Source: Desulfobacula sp. | GTDB lineage: Bacteria; Desulfobacterota; Desulfobacteria; Desulfobacterales; Desulfobacteraceae | Reading direction: 5' to 3' | Length of the DNA stretch: 64,000 bases | Assembly: GCA_023701135.1 (NCBI GenBank) | Contig: JAMPXP010000016.1 | Span: 61,120-125,119, forward strand | In this document: piece by piece, positions 9,417-16,810 of the stretch | Layout: each line of letters opens with the position of its first letter | How positions within the stretch are numbered: the first letter of the stretch is position 1 | Translations under genes and position numbers: made by a program | The notes under the pieces: model-generated | Seen by the model: the letters and a program-made list of their open reading frames with translations, nothing else | The model's database searches: none | What the model was told of the DNA's origin: nothing

Positions 9417-10277
9417 ATGCGACATCGTATTGTTAAAGTTCTATCCGTTTTATTCCTGTTTCTGTGTCTGATCCCGCTGACCCCGGTCCTTGCCGCAAGT
9501 GACGCCAATGACGTTCCAGGCAGCAAGGACCCGGACATTTTTTCCCGGATGCCCGGCTTTCATATCAACCGGTACGAGGTATTGGAGTTTGACCGATATG
9601 AATTCCAGACGGCTTCTGATAAAAAAGAAACAATTGAAGGTCTTCATACCTTTGTGGCCTACTACGCCAATGAGGGCATCAAGCAACCCAGCGGTCTCCA
9701 AATCACCCGCAATTATGTCAATGCAGCCAAAGCCCTCGGTGGAGAGCAGATCTATGAATTTGAAGACGGCGGAACCCAGTATTCCATTATCCGGATCATC
9801 AAAGAGGATAAAGAGATCTGGGCCGAGGTCTCCGGGGCCAACAACGGGATGTATAATGTTCAAATAGTTGAAAAACAGCTTATGAAGCAGGACGTGGTCG
9901 CCAATGCCGACGCCCTGTCGGGCAGCATCAAGGAAACCGGGCGGGTGGCGGTTTACGGTATCTATTTTGATACCGGAAAGGCGGATTTGAAACCAGCGTC
10001 TGACCCGGCCCTGGCCGAGATTGTCAAAATGCTCAAGGCCGATGCCGGCCTCAAGGTCTATGTGGTGGGTCATACCGACAATGTGGGCCAGTTTGCATCC
10101 AACGTCAAACTGTCTCAGGACCGGGCTGCATCCGTGGTGAATGCCCTGGTCGGCAAGCACGGCATTGCGGCGGCCCGGCTGACTCCGTTTGGGTCCGGTC
10201 CGACATCACCCGTGGCGTCCAACAAGACCGATGAAGGCAAGGCCAAAAACCGCCGGGTGGAACTGGTGGCCCAATAG
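9417..10277 (+). CDS. OmpA-family protein with exported N-terminal domain
   Basis: This 286-residue exported protein has a signal peptide ending near AAS at residue 28. Its N-terminal half (residues 30-170) has a repeated-beta look similar to DUF4892-type regions. Its C-terminal half is an OmpA-like peptidoglycan-binding domain: VYGIYFDTGKADLKPAS, then VVGHTDNVG, then LSQDRAASVVNAL and the final NRRVEL. The OmpA-like domain binds diaminopimelate peptidoglycan non-covalently, so the protein probably links a periplasmic function to the wall. There is no N-terminal beta-barrel and no lipobox. The ATG follows AAAGGAG, and a strong terminator closes the unit. Confidence 0.88.
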   Translation: MRHRIVKVLSVLFLFLCLIPLTPVLAASDANDVPGSKDPDIFSRMPGFHINRYEVLEFDRYEFQTASDKKETIEGLHTFVAYYANEGIKQPSGLQITRNYVNAAKALGGEQIYEFEDGGTQYSIIRIIKEDKEIWAEVSGANNGMYNVQIVEKQLMKQDVVANADALSGSIKETGRVAVYGIYFDTGKADLKPASDPALAEIVKMLKADAGLKVYVVGHTDNVGQFASNVKLSQDRAASVVNALVGKHGIAAARLTPFGSGPTSPVASNKTDEGKAKNRRVELVAQ

Positions 10278-10303
10278 CCTGAATCGAGAACCTCGATGTT
10301 TGT

Positions 10304-10340
10304 AAAGGGAGCCTTCCGTTCGGCAGGGGGGCTCCCTTTA
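10304..10340 (+). terminator. Rho-independent terminator
   Basis: AAAGGGAGCC (10304-10313) pairs perfectly with GGCTCCCTTT (10330-10339). It lies 27 bp after the OmpA-family gene and at the very end of the converging operon, so it may work on both strands. Confidence 0.85.
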
Positions 10341-11021
10341 TTTATCGCTTAAATCTGAAAGCCCGGTCCTGCTTATTTTTTCAGCCACTTTCTCAGCCCA
10401 TTGATCTGCTTCGGCAAGGGTTTCCACCCCGGACACAGACAGCTTGAATTGCTTGATGGACAGGTCATCAACCATTAATCCGAAATAGACACAAGAATAG
10501 TCTATCTCATCCGGGCTCTTCCCGGCTCCCATATATTTGTGAATAATCCGTTGAGTGATGCCCGCCCCCCAGGCATACCGGGTTAACCGGGCTTGATCAT
10601 AGCCGGTTATGGGATCCGAGTCATCTTTATGGCGACCGCTCATTTCCTTTTCAATGGTTTGTTCCAGTTGTGTCCGATACATTGGCCCCTGGGTTTTGGT
10701 CAGTTGGCTTGGGGCCTCTTTTATGTTGAGATCAAAATGATATTCACTGTTGTAAATGGAATGCCGGCCTGTAATCTTTTTCTGGGCAAAGAAGGTCACA
10801 TTGCCCATGGGGCCATGCTTGACCATTTGCGGTGATTCAACTGCATATCCTTTCGGCACCAAGGTCAAGAAATCCGCCGGCAGGGTATTCGAGCGGGTAT
10901 ATCCCTCCGGCGTTTGAATATCCGCCCCCGAAGCTGCCCCTGTATTGAAAATCAACAGCATGACAATAAGCCCTGCAAAGCGTGCCTGGGGAAACAACAG
11001 GCGCAAGATGGTATTTTTCAT
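10338..11021 (-). CDS. Exported protein of unknown function, last gene of the metallopeptidase operon
   Basis: A 227-residue protein with a signal peptide (hydrophobic segment about residues 17-30, likely cleavage after AASGA). I see no recognised domain. The mature protein has a mixed alpha/beta composition without cysteine clusters and resembles many small periplasmic proteins of unknown role. It follows the metallopeptidase homologue at 11049 by 27 bp, and AAAAGGAAA precedes its ATG, so it is read as the fourth gene of that operon. Its stop codon lies inside the terminator hairpin shared with the converging gene. Confidence 0.75.
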   Translation of the reverse strand: MKNTILRLLFPQARFAGLIVMLLIFNTGAASGADIQTPEGYTRSNTLPADFLTLVPKGYAVESPQMVKHGPMGNVTFFAQKKITGRHSIYNSEYHFDLNIKEAPSQLTKTQGPMYRTQLEQTIEKEMSGRHKDDSDPITGYDQARLTRYAWGAGITQRIIHKYMGAGKSPDEIDYSCVYFGLMVDDLSIKQFKLSVSGVETLAEADQWAEKVAEKISRTGLSDLSDK

Positions 11022-11048
11022 TTTTTTATTTCCTTTTCGGTTTTTCTC

Positions 11049-13265
11049 CTAATGATACCAATCATTGACGCAGATTTTATGTGCACAGGCCCCTCTGCCT
11101 TCTGCGGCATCTCCGTATCGGGGATTCGGAATTCGTCCGGCTTTATTAACACCTGTTCCGGATGAAATATTACACAACCCCTGGCCGACTGGTTCTTCTG
11201 GATCCCAATATACTAAATAACGAAAATCAGAGCCACTCCTGAAAAATCCAGTGGCGCTCCTATACGTGTGGGAGATTGTATATCGCATCACGCAATCATC
11301 ATCGCCGCTATGTTGACCTTTCTTTTCGCCAAGATACAACAGCCAGGGCGTAGAAAAAACAGAGGCATCAGGGGGGTACTCACCACCGTTTTCATGCAAG
11401 ACTCTAACAAAAAGTCCTTTTTCAGGCTGGCCGCAATCCTCTTTGTTAGCATATTCATAGATTTTGGCCATTCCGTCGATCACCTCGGCTTTCCAATAGA
11501 CTGTCGTGTCACCGTTGCCATGATGCCAGACATTGCAGCAGTGGAGCAATTCATGCGCCACAATAGGAGCAAAGAACTCGTAGGTTTTTGCTGAGCCTGA
11601 TTTTAGCTTTCTTGTGACTGTGTCTGGGAGAGCTCGATCTATGATAATACGTTCAGCAGTTTTTGGCGGTCCTGGTACTTCCAGGTATCCCTGTGGGGTA
11701 GTAACCATGCCGTCAAAGTCCTCATTTTTTGTTTTATTAAAACCATCCAGCAGTAATCCATGCTGATCGACGACATGGGTTGCATCTTCGCCTCGATTCC
11801 GGTTGATAACCCGGGACGGGCTTAATTCATCGAGCGTCAGCTTGTCGTGGACGGCCAGTTTGGTCAGGGCGGCAAAACGGTTGATACCCCGCTTGCTCCT
11901 GCCGCCATAGGTGTCGCAGATAAAGAGATCTTTTTGCTGGGGGTTGGTACGATTGTGTTTGCCGTCCTCCAGAAAGCCGCGATATTCTTCCCAGACCGTC
12001 AGCCCGTCACCGTTATGACCATCCCCCTGCGGCTCGGCGTCTTCATCGGTGTCGAGGGGGTTGCCCAGGATGTCGTTTTCCCTTTCCCAGGCATCGGCGA
12101 TGGTGTTGCCGTCCGAGTCGTAGGGGATGCTCACCTCAGTACGTTCCGGCTCGCCGTCAAAGTGTACATTCATCACTGTATTTTCACCATCGATGCGCGC
12201 CAGAACGGAGAGCTTGCCGATCGCTGCTCCGTCCAAGCTGCTGATGGTGATGGGTGCTGATTTGAGGCCCGTGGTTGTTTTCGCTTTCTGGCCATCGGCG
12301 GAGATTTCCAACAGCGCCGGGTTGTTGACTTTGAGGATCTTCAGGTCAGGATCGACACCCGTCCAGGGGCTGTTCATGGTGGAGCCGGGGTACCGGGAAG
12401 TTTCGAGCAGCGCTATCTCGAATTGTGCGGTCTTCTTCTTGTTTTCGCCTGCGGGAGTTCGGAGTTCGACGGTAAAGGTGATGGCGTTTCCGGGGACGTC
12501 AGCTCCCTTGCCTGTGGCCACAGGCAGCCATGTGGAGTAGTCGCCTTTGGGAATCAGCACGGCATGCAGCTCCTCCTGCACTCCGGAGGTCACGGTGTAG
12601 GTGACGTTGAGCTTGCCCGTGCCGATATAATAGCCGTCTTCCCCCTTTCTGGTCAGTTTATAATTTGTTTGGCCGCTAGCTGAAATGCGCTTTGATTTCG
12701 GGTCAAAGGTAAAGTACAGCCCTTTGAGAAAACTCTCGTTGGATTCAAAAAGAGTTTGGGACGGGAAGCTCTCGCCGGTGGCAGTGCCAAAGGTCATACC
12801 GGCCTCCCCATATGCACTCCCGGCCTGCACATCCTCCGGGCTTGCCTTGGCCCCGATGGCTACCATAAAGTCTTGGATAAAGATCCTGCCGGTTCCGTGC
12901 AGGGTGTCGATACTGACGCCACCTTGCACATTGTCTGTAGCAGGTTTGCCCGCAATATACGTCCATGATCTGGATTCAGTGGGATCTTTATAGGTGCCGC
13001 CGCCTGAGATTTGGACGGTATTGCTGTGGTTGACAAGCTCCAGTTCCAATACCCCCCCTTCGACAGAGACAATGCGATAGACGGCCCGCTCACTGAGAAC
13101 GGCGGTAATTTTGTCTTTCATGCTCAATCCATGCGGGTCGGTCAATGTCGAATCGGCCACGCAGGTAGCGTTGATGGTGAGTGTGACCTTATCATCGTCC
13201 GGTGCAGCGCAACATGCCGAAGACGCAGAAAAAATCAGGGCAATACACATCAGAAACAGTCTCAT
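11049..13265 (-). CDS. Secreted metzincin-like metallopeptidase candidate (paralogue A)
   Basis: This 738-residue protein has a signal peptide (cleavage near CCA-AP, residue 20) and a beta-rich N-terminal half. It then has an Asp-rich DSDGN...ADAWE motif at about 383-394 that resembles calcium-binding thrombospondin-3 or dockerin loops. A zinc-binding signature HELLHCCNVWH occupies residues 571-581 and fits HExxHxxNxxH, that is, the metzincin pattern with Asn in place of Gly. CVMRY at 658-662, about 80 residues later, could be the Met-turn. The C-terminus carries several cysteines (GLC, ACAHKIC). It shares long identical blocks with paralogue B two genes upstream. Proteolytic activity is inference. 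AAGGAG precedes the ATG. Confidence 0.7.
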   Translation of the reverse strand: MRLFLMCIALIFSASSACCAAPDDDKVTLTINATCVADSTLTDPHGLSMKDKITAVLSERAVYRIVSVEGGVLELELVNHSNTVQISGGGTYKDPTESRSWTYIAGKPATDNVQGGVSIDTLHGTGRIFIQDFMVAIGAKASPEDVQAGSAYGEAGMTFGTATGESFPSQTLFESNESFLKGLYFTFDPKSKRISASGQTNYKLTRKGEDGYYIGTGKLNVTYTVTSGVQEELHAVLIPKGDYSTWLPVATGKGADVPGNAITFTVELRTPAGENKKKTAQFEIALLETSRYPGSTMNSPWTGVDPDLKILKVNNPALLEISADGQKAKTTTGLKSAPITISSLDGAAIGKLSVLARIDGENTVMNVHFDGEPERTEVSIPYDSDGNTIADAWERENDILGNPLDTDEDAEPQGDGHNGDGLTVWEEYRGFLEDGKHNRTNPQQKDLFICDTYGGRSKRGINRFAALTKLAVHDKLTLDELSPSRVINRNRGEDATHVVDQHGLLLDGFNKTKNEDFDGMVTTPQGYLEVPGPPKTAERIIIDRALPDTVTRKLKSGSAKTYEFFAPIVAHELLHCCNVWHHGNGDTTVYWKAEVIDGMAKIYEYANKEDCGQPEKGLFVRVLHENGGEYPPDASVFSTPWLLYLGEKKGQHSGDDDCVMRYTISHTYRSATGFFRSGSDFRYLVYWDPEEPVGQGLCNISSGTGVNKAGRIPNPRYGDAAEGRGACAHKICVNDWYH

Positions 13266-13306
13266 TTGAATCTCCTTGGCCTGGATATATAGATATGCAC
13301 ACTCCC

Positions 13307-14275
13307 TTAATTGGATGGGCTGCTGCCGTCAACGGCTACGGGTTCGGGCGCCAGATCCTTTAATACTTCGGAACGCTGATGGAGAAGCCCCAGGGGCGGG
13401 TCGGCATTGGGGTATTTCCGGTAATAGATGCTTAACGCATCTCCCAATACATTTACAGCCTCCAGATTTTTTCCTTCACCGGCCAGAAGTTTTGATTTTA
13501 AACTCAACCCCCCGAGATTTTCCGGTTCAGCCGCCAGAAGTTTGTCCACCCGCTCGCCTGCGGCCTTGGCATCGCCTTTGAACAGGAAAAAATCGGCCAT
13601 CTGATATTGCTTTGCCGACTCCAGGGCCGGATCAAGGGGATTGGGTTCTTTTACGACGGTCAAATAAAACCGGTCCAGGACAATAAACGCCGGGAGCCCG
13701 TCCATCCCATCCGGTTTAAATGAAACCGTGACGCTGTAGGCGCCCTCGGGCAGGGCCTGGGTCTCGGAGGGGTCCAGCCACCAATGGGCGTTTGCCGAAT
13801 CATCCACCCCAAGCACAAGGCTTTGGTCGGGTTGGTTCACAAGATGAAAAGGCCAGGTCATACGATCACCGGCTGGGTTTTTCACCTCCAATACCAGGGA
13901 CTCCCGCCATGAGCCGCTTTTCGCCTTGAGGGTGATGGGGGAAACCTCAGGCAGGGTTCCCTGTTCATCCGGGACCGGTATTTTTCTCCACACAGCGGCG
14001 CTGATGATGAGGGGCCAGGAGGTATACGACTGTGCCCCGGTATCAGCCGAGGGAGAGATGACAAGCTGCCCCGGTTCCTCCTTTGGCTGGACCTCCGCCG
14101 GCGGTTCTTCCATGGGCCCGGGCTCGGAACCGGGGGCGGGGGATGTTGCGGCAGGCTCAGATCTCAATTCGGTTTTTTTGTTGTCATCCCCGCAGGAGCA
14201 GGACGACAAGGCCGCCATGATCCAAATGGCCATAAAAGCAGAGAATACAGGTTGAAGGCATCGCATTTTCAGCAT
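13307..14275 (-). CDS. Lipoprotein with C-terminal TPR-like region, between the two metallopeptidase paralogues
   Basis: The N-terminus has a lipoprotein signal with the lipobox LSSC near residue 27, followed by a Pro/Glu-rich linker (about residues 35-70). Residues 70-210 look like a beta-sandwich. The last 100 residues contain helical hairpins with TPR character (AKQYQMADFFLFKGDAKAAG, NLEAVNVLGDALSIYYRKYP). The product should be membrane-anchored and face the periplasm or cell surface. It lies 41 bp upstream of paralogue A and 15 bp downstream of paralogue B, with AGAGGAG before the ATG, so the three are co-transcribed. A role as binding partner or inhibitor of the secreted proteins is possible but unproven. 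Confidence 0.72.
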   Translation of the reverse strand: MLKMRCLQPVFSAFMAIWIMAALSSCSCGDDNKKTELRSEPAATSPAPGSEPGPMEEPPAEVQPKEEPGQLVISPSADTGAQSYTSWPLIISAAVWRKIPVPDEQGTLPEVSPITLKAKSGSWRESLVLEVKNPAGDRMTWPFHLVNQPDQSLVLGVDDSANAHWWLDPSETQALPEGAYSVTVSFKPDGMDGLPAFIVLDRFYLTVVKEPNPLDPALESAKQYQMADFFLFKGDAKAAGERVDKLLAAEPENLGGLSLKSKLLAGEGKNLEAVNVLGDALSIYYRKYPNADPPLGLLHQRSEVLKDLAPEPVAVDGSSPSN

Positions 14276-14290
14276 CTTAATATACTCCTC

Positions 14291-16588
14291 TTAATGATAT
14301 AAATCGTTGACACATATTTGATCCGTACAGTTCCCCCTGCCCGAGGCGGCATCGACATACCGGGAGAACGGCTTTCGGCCCATCTGATTCACTCCGGTTC
14401 CTGCCGGGCTGGCGCAGAGCCCCTGGCCGACGGGCTCCTGGCATTCCCATACCAGGCAATACCGGCTGAATCTGTCTGGTATCGCAGTAGAGATATCATA
14501 GCGCATCAGGCAATCGTCGTTGCCGCTATGCTCGCCCTGGGGATAACCGATATTGACCGGGAAAGGGGTGTTCCAGACAGGGTCTTCCGGAGAATAAGAC
14601 CTGGCATAGTTTTCGCCAATGAAAGCGAAGATCCGGCTTCCTTTGCCCTCCATATCGATGTCGGCCTGGTTCTCATATGCAAAGAGTTCTTTTTTGCCCT
14701 CAACGGTTCTGGATTTCCAGTATTCGATCTCATCCTTCCCGGGGCCGTGGTGCCAGACGTTGCAGCAGTGAAAAAGCTCGTGGGCAAGGCTTGTGGCATA
14801 GTATTCATAGGTTTTGGAGGTGTCGCAGAGCTTTCGTGTCACCGTATCGCTCAGGTTCTGGTGGATCAGGACCCGTTCAATGACTCGGGGTGTTCCGGGA
14901 CCGCCCACGGCCCACCCCGCATCTTCCGCGCTTGAAAAACTGTCCAGGAGCAGCCCGTGCTGATCCACCACATGGGGCCCTTCCCCGTGGTTCCGGTTGA
15001 TGACCCGGGTGGTATCCAGCTCGGCTTCGGTGAGTTTATCATGGACATCCAGTTTGGACAGGGCCGCAAACCGGTTGATCCCCCTTTTGCTGCGGCCGCC
15101 GACGGTATCGCAGATGAAAAGGTCTTTTTTCTTCGGATCGGTCCTGAAATGACTGCCGTCTCCAAGGAACCCCCGGTATTCCTCCCAGAGGGTCAGTCCG
15201 TCCCCTTTGTTCCGGTCTCCCAGGGGCTGTTCATCATCGTCGGACCCGGGGTCTTTGCCCTTGACGCCCCTGGCTTCTTCCCAGGCATCGGCCACATGAT
15301 TGCCGTCTTCATCATAGGGGAGGGAGATATCCCCTTCCTTGCCTTCCAGGTGGGCCAGGAGGGTTCGGCCGTCGTTCAAATGGGCCGTGATCTTTAATTT
15401 GCCGTAGGCCCCGCCGTCAAAGGAACTGATACTGAGCCTGCATTTTTTAAGCTTTTCCTTGCTTTTGGCGGTCCGGCCGTCCGGGGCCACGGTTTCCATG
15501 TCCGGGTTGTCCGTTGAAAGAAATTTCAGGTCCGGCTCCGTCTCGCCGGAGGGGCTGTTCATACAGGAACCGGTCTCTTTGGAAACCTCCAGGAGGTCGC
15601 ATTGGAAATAGGCGGTCTTGTCCTTGGGTTCTTTCCCGGTTTTCGTGTCGATGAGTCTCACTTCAAAGGGGATGGCGTTCCCGGGCTCGCTTCCTGATTT
15701 GGATGCAGCCGGGAGCCAGGATTCATAGTCGGCCTTGGGTACGATGACGGCATCGATATCCGTCGGCCGGCAGTTCCAGGCCAGGGTATAGGAGACATGG
15801 AGCTTGCCGTCCCCGTTGACAACGGCGCCGGGACCCAGGGATTGGGCAAGGCTGTTCATCATCATTTTATAGCTTGGTATTTCAGACGCATTGTAAACGG
15901 CCATACCGGAAACGGCAAAGGGTTTTTCTGGATCAAATTTTCCCGTGAGCCGCCTGTCGGATTCCCCTTCCGGTATAGCGGCATTCTGGGCTGCCACACT
16001 CAGGGCCATGCCCATGGGGGCGGCCAGGGGATTTGGCAGGGACTGTTTTTGACCGTCAATGGAAATTTCGGTTTTCCCCTGCAATTCAGTGGTGTCGGGT
16101 CCCACGTCATTCATTTCAATCCGGAAGGTTTTGGCTTTTTTGTGAAGAATCACCCGGGCCGGTAACGGGTGATTGTCCTGGGGGAATTTGTAGGTCCAGT
16201 TGGCGTCGATGATATCTGTGGCTTTTCTTTTCCTGCCGCTGGGCTCGATTACGGTCCGCCGGGTCACTTCCTTCATCATTCCCTGTCCTGTTCCCGACAC
16301 CTGGGGTTTGTCGGAGACCAGTTCCAGGGAAGCGACATCATCGGGCTGATCCAGGTCCTTGACCTTCCATTGGGTGACCGAAGTATAGGATGTGGTATAG
16401 GCATCCAGATAGGTCTTGTTTTTGGACAGGTCTTCCGAGGTTTCACTGTACCGGCCCGTGTAGTGACCGATGACCCGGGCGGAGATTCTCAAGGAAACAT
16501 AATCGCCGGTCTCTTTTTTTTCCGGCTTGGCCCCATGGACCAAAGATAATGTCAAAATCAGGATTGCCAAAGTGTACAGGAATTTCAT
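14291..16588 (-). CDS. Secreted metzincin-like metallopeptidase candidate (paralogue B)
   Basis: A 765-residue exported protein (signal peptide ending near residue 20, VHGA). It has the same architecture as paralogue A: a divergent beta-rich N-terminal half, then an Asp-rich DEDGN...ADAWE motif near 426-436, the shared block with KDLFICDT, GGRSKRGINRFAAL and VVDQHGLLLD, zinc signature HELFHCCNVWH at 603-613, and CLMRY at 693-697 as possible Met-turn. It ends QICVNDLYH, nearly identical to the other copy. The N-terminal regions differ strongly in sequence between the copies, while the C-terminal 350 residues are well conserved. AGGAGG lies 7 nt before the ATG. This is the first gene of a four-gene operon. 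Confidence 0.72.
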   Translation of the reverse strand: MKFLYTLAILILTLSLVHGAKPEKKETGDYVSLRISARVIGHYTGRYSETSEDLSKNKTYLDAYTTSYTSVTQWKVKDLDQPDDVASLELVSDKPQVSGTGQGMMKEVTRRTVIEPSGRKRKATDIIDANWTYKFPQDNHPLPARVILHKKAKTFRIEMNDVGPDTTELQGKTEISIDGQKQSLPNPLAAPMGMALSVAAQNAAIPEGESDRRLTGKFDPEKPFAVSGMAVYNASEIPSYKMMMNSLAQSLGPGAVVNGDGKLHVSYTLAWNCRPTDIDAVIVPKADYESWLPAASKSGSEPGNAIPFEVRLIDTKTGKEPKDKTAYFQCDLLEVSKETGSCMNSPSGETEPDLKFLSTDNPDMETVAPDGRTAKSKEKLKKCRLSISSFDGGAYGKLKITAHLNDGRTLLAHLEGKEGDISLPYDEDGNHVADAWEEARGVKGKDPGSDDDEQPLGDRNKGDGLTLWEEYRGFLGDGSHFRTDPKKKDLFICDTVGGRSKRGINRFAALSKLDVHDKLTEAELDTTRVINRNHGEGPHVVDQHGLLLDSFSSAEDAGWAVGGPGTPRVIERVLIHQNLSDTVTRKLCDTSKTYEYYATSLAHELFHCCNVWHHGPGKDEIEYWKSRTVEGKKELFAYENQADIDMEGKGSRIFAFIGENYARSYSPEDPVWNTPFPVNIGYPQGEHSGNDDCLMRYDISTAIPDRFSRYCLVWECQEPVGQGLCASPAGTGVNQMGRKPFSRYVDAASGRGNCTDQICVNDLYH

Positions 16589-16684
16589 GAGAGCCTCCTC
16601 TGCGTCTTCATGATCTAAATCTCGTTAGGCTTCCGATGAGGCCGGAAGGACGGTTTTCAAATGTCAAATGCTGATTCAGGATAG

Positions 16685-16714
16685 AAATAGGATGAGGGCT
16701 TTCACATTGTCAAT
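16685..16714 (-). promoter_or_regulatory. Possible promoter of the metallopeptidase operon
   Basis: On the minus strand TTGACA (16709-16714) is followed 18 bp later by CTATTT. The -35 is perfect but the -10 is weak. The distance to the first gene (paralogue B) is about 100 bp. Confidence 0.4.
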
Positions 16715-16772
16715 TAAAATTTAAAAATCATGCATGAGCTGTAGCAGCCAATTCTGATTTTAAGATCACAGG

Positions 16773-16802
16773 TTGCCTATCCGTATCGATTTGTGCTAAT
16801 TA
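16773..16802 (+). promoter_or_regulatory. Promoter of the PBP gene, predicted to give a leaderless mRNA
   Basis: TTGCCT (16773-16778), an 18-bp spacer ending in TGTGC, and TAATTA (16797-16802). The ATG is 8 nt after the -10, so transcription should begin at or next to the start codon. No Shine-Dalgarno sequence is present. The same arrangement recurs at 19651-19680. Confidence 0.6.
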
Positions 16803-16810
16803 GATCCGGT

